From positions 806,001-870,000 of the forward strand of contig NZ_BMDB01000001.1 of NCBI RefSeq assembly GCF_014635565.1: 64,000 bases of DNA, written 5' to 3'. Under the pieces are notes generated by a model. It did not search any database, had not been told where the DNA came from, and saw only the letters and a program-made list of their open reading frames with translations. This document shows, piece by piece, positions 61,793 to 64,000 of this stretch (its first letter is position 1; each line of letters begins with the position of its first letter). This DNA comes from Phocicoccus schoeneichii. GTDB taxonomy: Bacteria; Bacillota; Bacilli; Staphylococcales; Salinicoccaceae. The translations under genes and the position numbers were made by a program.

Positions 61793-62025
61793 TCATTTTT
61801 ATGTTGTTCTACGTTGAATATATCAATCAGCATATATCCGATAACAATGCTTAATGCATCTAAATAAATTACCCACTCTGAGTTATAAAAACCACGTGAA
61901 ATTGAAACCGCAAAGATGATAAAAACAAGAATAATCGCGACGTAGCGATTTCTTGTGAATGCGGTAAACATTACGATTAGGAATGCAGGCACAACAAGTG
62001 CCATCATGTACCAAAATAATTCCAT
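61780..62025 (-). CDS. csbA: CsbA-like small membrane protein (DUF2198)
   Basis: An 81-residue protein with three short membrane segments and a charged tail ending DEKK. It matches CsbA, a SigB-controlled protein of unknown function encoded next to uvrBA in Bacillus. No SigB promoter was found directly upstream, since the preceding gene ends three bases before it. The coding end overlaps the terminator stem. Confidence 0.78.
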   Translation of the reverse strand: MELFWYMMALVVPAFLIVMFTAFTRNRYVAIILVFIIFAVSISRGFYNSEWVIYLDALSIVIGYMLIDIFNVEQHKNDEKK

Positions 62026-62028
62026 ATA

Positions 62029-62664
62029 CTATTCTAACTCGAGAATCGCTTCAGTGATAGTTTTTAGCTCAGATTGGGGAATGGAGCGCTCTGCGAGCAT
62101 CTCTGTGAGTATATTTTCTAAAAAGTCTCTAACACATGCCAGTTGTTTATATCGTTTGATTACGCCGAGTGATTCTTCATATACTTCAAAGAATAGCTCT
62201 TCTGGATTTCCTTTTTGGATTTCTCCAAATGATTCATATAATAAATCTATTTTGTCGGCAACTGCTAATATTTGCCCTTCGATTGTACTATCTTTTCCTT
62301 CACTAAATCGTTCCTTATAAATCTCTTGAAACTCTTTCGGAAATTCTCTGTCGACAAATTTAGCTGTCATTGTTTGTTCGACTTGTGAAAATAGTTGGTT
62401 CAACTCTGACGATGCGTATTTTACAGGAGTTTTAATGTCCCCTGTAAATATCTCTGGATAGTCATGGTTCAACGCTTTTTCATATAGCAACTTCCAGTCA
62501 ATTTCAGTTCCGTTGTATTCTTCAACTGTTGCAAGATATTGCGAGATCTTAGTTACTTTAAAACTATGTGCTGCTACATTATGCTCTTGGTATTTAAATT
62601 TACCTGGCATACGTGTTAATTTTTCGAGGTCATTTAAACTTTTAAAATATTGATGTATTCCCAT
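62029..62664 (-). CDS. HD-domain nucleotidase-like protein (YfbR type)
   Basis: A 211-residue HD-domain protein: metal ligands in EHNVAAHSFKVTKIS, NHDYPEIFTGDIKTPVK and VADKIDLLYES. This matches the YfbR family of 5'-deoxynucleotidases, cytosolic dNMP phosphatases. It lies one base after the TlpA-like gene. Confidence 0.85.
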   Translation of the reverse strand: MGIHQYFKSLNDLEKLTRMPGKFKYQEHNVAAHSFKVTKISQYLATVEEYNGTEIDWKLLYEKALNHDYPEIFTGDIKTPVKYASSELNQLFSQVEQTMTAKFVDREFPKEFQEIYKERFSEGKDSTIEGQILAVADKIDLLYESFGEIQKGNPEELFFEVYEESLGVIKRYKQLACVRDFLENILTEMLAERSIPQSELKTITEAILELE

Positions 62665-62665
62665 G

Positions 62666-63241
62666 TTACTGCTCCTTTACAAATTGAATGTATTGGTCGA
62701 GTGTTTTGTTCGATAACTCTCCGACATAGACTCGTGCTATATTTCCTTCTTGGTCAATAAAAAATGTCGTCGGTATCATCATGAGTTTATATCTTTCAAG
62801 TGCTTTTTCTTCATCTTCGAATAAATAGATTGGATAGTCTACATCGAATTCGTCTAGAAATTTATTTCGACCTTTTTCGTTATCTGAGATGTTCACACCC
62901 ACAAGTGCGACATCGTCATCTAAATTTTTGTTGTATTCATCTAGGAGAGGCGTTTCACTTCGGCAAGGTCCACACCATGATGCGAAGAAATTCACAACAG
63001 TTACCTTGTTTTCTTCTATTAAATCTTTTAAATCTTCGTCAGCATTTATGATTTCGGTCACAGGTAAATCAAATGTGTCCCCAGACGCGTGATGGGTATC
63101 ATGCGACTCTGTATTTTTAATGCTCTCTACATTTGAGTTCGACAGAATTTCATCTGACTTCTGTATTACTGTATAAATACTAATGCCGATCACGACGACT
63201 GCTACAATTATAGTCACCGTAATGAGTAACTTTTTGTTCAT
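62666..63241 (-). CDS. Membrane-anchored thiol-disulfide protein, ResA/TlpA type
   Basis: A 191-residue protein with one N-terminal membrane helix (about 5-27). A short linker with SHDTHHASGDTFDLPV follows, then a TlpA/ResA domain with VVNFFASWCGPCRSETP and the cis-proline in MMIPTTFFIDQEGNI. It faces outside and keeps thiols reduced, for example in cytochrome c maturation (family knowledge; no c-type cytochrome gene is nearby). Confidence 0.92.
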   Translation of the reverse strand: MNKKLLITVTIIVAVVVIGISIYTVIQKSDEILSNSNVESIKNTESHDTHHASGDTFDLPVTEIINADEDLKDLIEENKVTVVNFFASWCGPCRSETPLLDEYNKNLDDDVALVGVNISDNEKGRNKFLDEFDVDYPIYLFEDEEKALERYKLMMIPTTFFIDQEGNIARVYVGELSNKTLDQYIQFVKEQ

Positions 63242-63329
63242 GAAGCTGCCTCCCTAATTTGTTACACCAATCTTACCATGAACTCGACTTATTTATTAAA
63301 TAAATCTATTACAAATTTGTTAGATAAAA

Positions 63330-63352
63330 AAAGCTACCCCGAAGGGTAGCAT
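63330..63352 (-). terminator. Terminator of the CHAP gene
   Basis: GCTACCC and GGGTAGC pair around CGAA; the minus-strand side continues into seven T. Confidence 0.88.
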
Positions 63353-63359
63353 ATATATA

Positions 63360-64000
63360 TTAATGAATGAAGTTGTGGTTTGCAACTTTGTCTGCTGAGA
63401 TTGTTCTCATTGTTTTAGTGCCTGCTGTTGGCCAGCCCATTTCTGATACTGTAATTGATCCGTCTGGGTTGATTGATTCAACAACTGCAACGTGTCCAGA
63501 GCTGTATGCACCGTTCGTGCCAGCATAGCTATGAACAATCGCACCAACTGAAGGTGTGTTGTTTACGTTGTAACCATTCGCACGCGCATTGTCTGCCCAG
63601 TTATTTCCGTTACCCCACATGTTACTTACGCCTTTACCTAATTCTTTACGACGTTCGAATGCATACCATGTGCAGTCTCCGTAGTAGTAATAGTTTACAC
63701 CGTAAGAGGATTGTGTTTTAGATGAAGTGCTTGGAGCTGCTGCTTGTTCTGCCGCTTTTCTTTCAGCCGCAATCTTCGCTTGACGTTGTTGTTCTTTTTG
63801 AGCTGCGATTCTATTTTGTTCAGCTTTGATTGCCGCTAGACGATCTGCTTCGGCTTTCTCAGCTGCTGCTTGTTCTCTAGCAATTCTATCTTGTTCTGCT
63901 TTTTCAGCTGCTGCTCTATCTGCTTCAGCTTTTTGTGCTGCTTGTTCTCTAGCAATTCGATCTGCTTCAGCTTTTTGTGCAGCTGCTTGTTCAGCCGCTA
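63360..64000 (-). CDS. Secreted CHAP-domain amidase, 5' end outside the window
   Basis: The C-terminal 213 codons are visible; the frame is open to the window edge. An Ala/Glu/Gln/Lys-rich region (beyond about 63730) has repeated words such as AEADRIAREQAA, predicted to form a long coiled coil. A CHAP domain follows: catalytic Cys in YYYYGDCTWYAFERR, His in SGHVAVVESINPDG and the final MGWPTAGTKTMRT. CHAP enzymes cut peptidoglycan peptides during wall growth or division, as in SsaA/Sle1-type proteins. The start and any signal peptide are not visible. Confidence 0.88.
   Translation of the reverse strand, partial: AAEQAAAQKAEADRIAREQAAQKAEADRAAAEKAEQDRIAREQAAAEKAEADRLAAIKAEQNRIAAQKEQQRQAKIAAERKAAEQAAAPSTSSKTQSSYGVNYYYYGDCTWYAFERRKELGKGVSNMWGNGNNWADNARANGYNVNNTPSVGAIVHSYAGTNGAYSSGHVAVVESINPDGSITVSEMGWPTAGTKTMRTISADKVANHNFIH

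Overview
The window reads as chromosome of a low-GC Gram-positive coccus of the Staphylococcaceae. Support comes from gene orders shared with Staphylococcus and Bacillus (sufCDSUB, metNPQ behind a SAM-I riboswitch, secG-est-rnr-smpB-ssrA, pgk-tpiA-gpmI-eno, hprK-lgt, trxB, rapZ-yvcK-whiA, csbA-uvrB-uvrA), a FhuD2/IruO-type iron system, and CtsR, SigB and Fur type control sites. The mix is not Staphylococcus proper: the tmRNA tag is (A)GKQNNLVAA, the glycolytic run has no gap/cggR, and several spacers hold unfamiliar repeats. A Jeotgalicoccus/Nosocomiicoccus/Salinicoccus-like genome is my guess; it is inference, not proof. No prophage, insertion sequence, CRISPR array or recognisable defence island was seen.

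Layout. 1-4.6 kb: transporter and membrane genes (FetB-like permease, EamA exporter, acyltransferase) plus a DUF2200 gene without a normal start codon. 4.7-9.9 kb: Fe-S assembly operon. 10.1-16.6 kb: methionine ABC importer under a SAM-I riboswitch, a thioredoxin-like gene, gcvH, a long spacer with a 51-bp repeat array, an ArsC/Spx-like gene and aroD. 16.9-21.7 kb: ferric hydroxamate importer divergent from an IruO-like reductase across one Fur box, then a second 51-bp array. 22-27 kb: VOC protein, a divergent stand-alone PurC-like gene, an odd two-gene membrane unit, cold-shock gene, two tandem acetyltransferases. 27-36.3 kb: tmRNA, smpB, rnr, esterase, secG and lower glycolysis. 36.3-40.3 kb: split ThrE exporter, orphan ornithine carbamoyltransferase, cupin and a SigB-type stress gene. 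40.3-46.4 kb: decaying and surface-polysaccharide genes (agmatinase and LysR remnants, LCP enzyme, mnaA remnant, tRNA-Arg, galE, CapD-like, fused CapA/CapB-like). 46.6-55 kb: clpP, then a long minus-strand run from hprK to whiA. 55.2-55.6 kb: a third 51-bp array. 55.7-63.2 kb: DUF4097 protein, uvrA, uvrB, csbA, an HD nucleotidase and a ResA/TlpA thioredoxin. 63.36 kb to the end: a CHAP amidase running off the window.

Working together: FhuD-like lipoprotein, two FecCD permeases, ATPase and IruO-like reductase form one iron-uptake-and-release unit. SmpB, tmRNA and RNase R form the ribosome-rescue unit. HprK, YvcK, RapZ, WhiA and TrxB form a conserved carbon-regulation and housekeeping block. 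Galactose epimerase, CapD-like dehydratase, Wzz-like protein and LCP enzyme look like remains of a capsule or wall-polymer locus.

The main unexplained signal is three intergenic tandem arrays of unrelated sequence that all have a 51-bp period, each with inverted repeats inside the unit. Coordinates and motifs were read by eye. Homology statements come from memory of families, and no database search was run.
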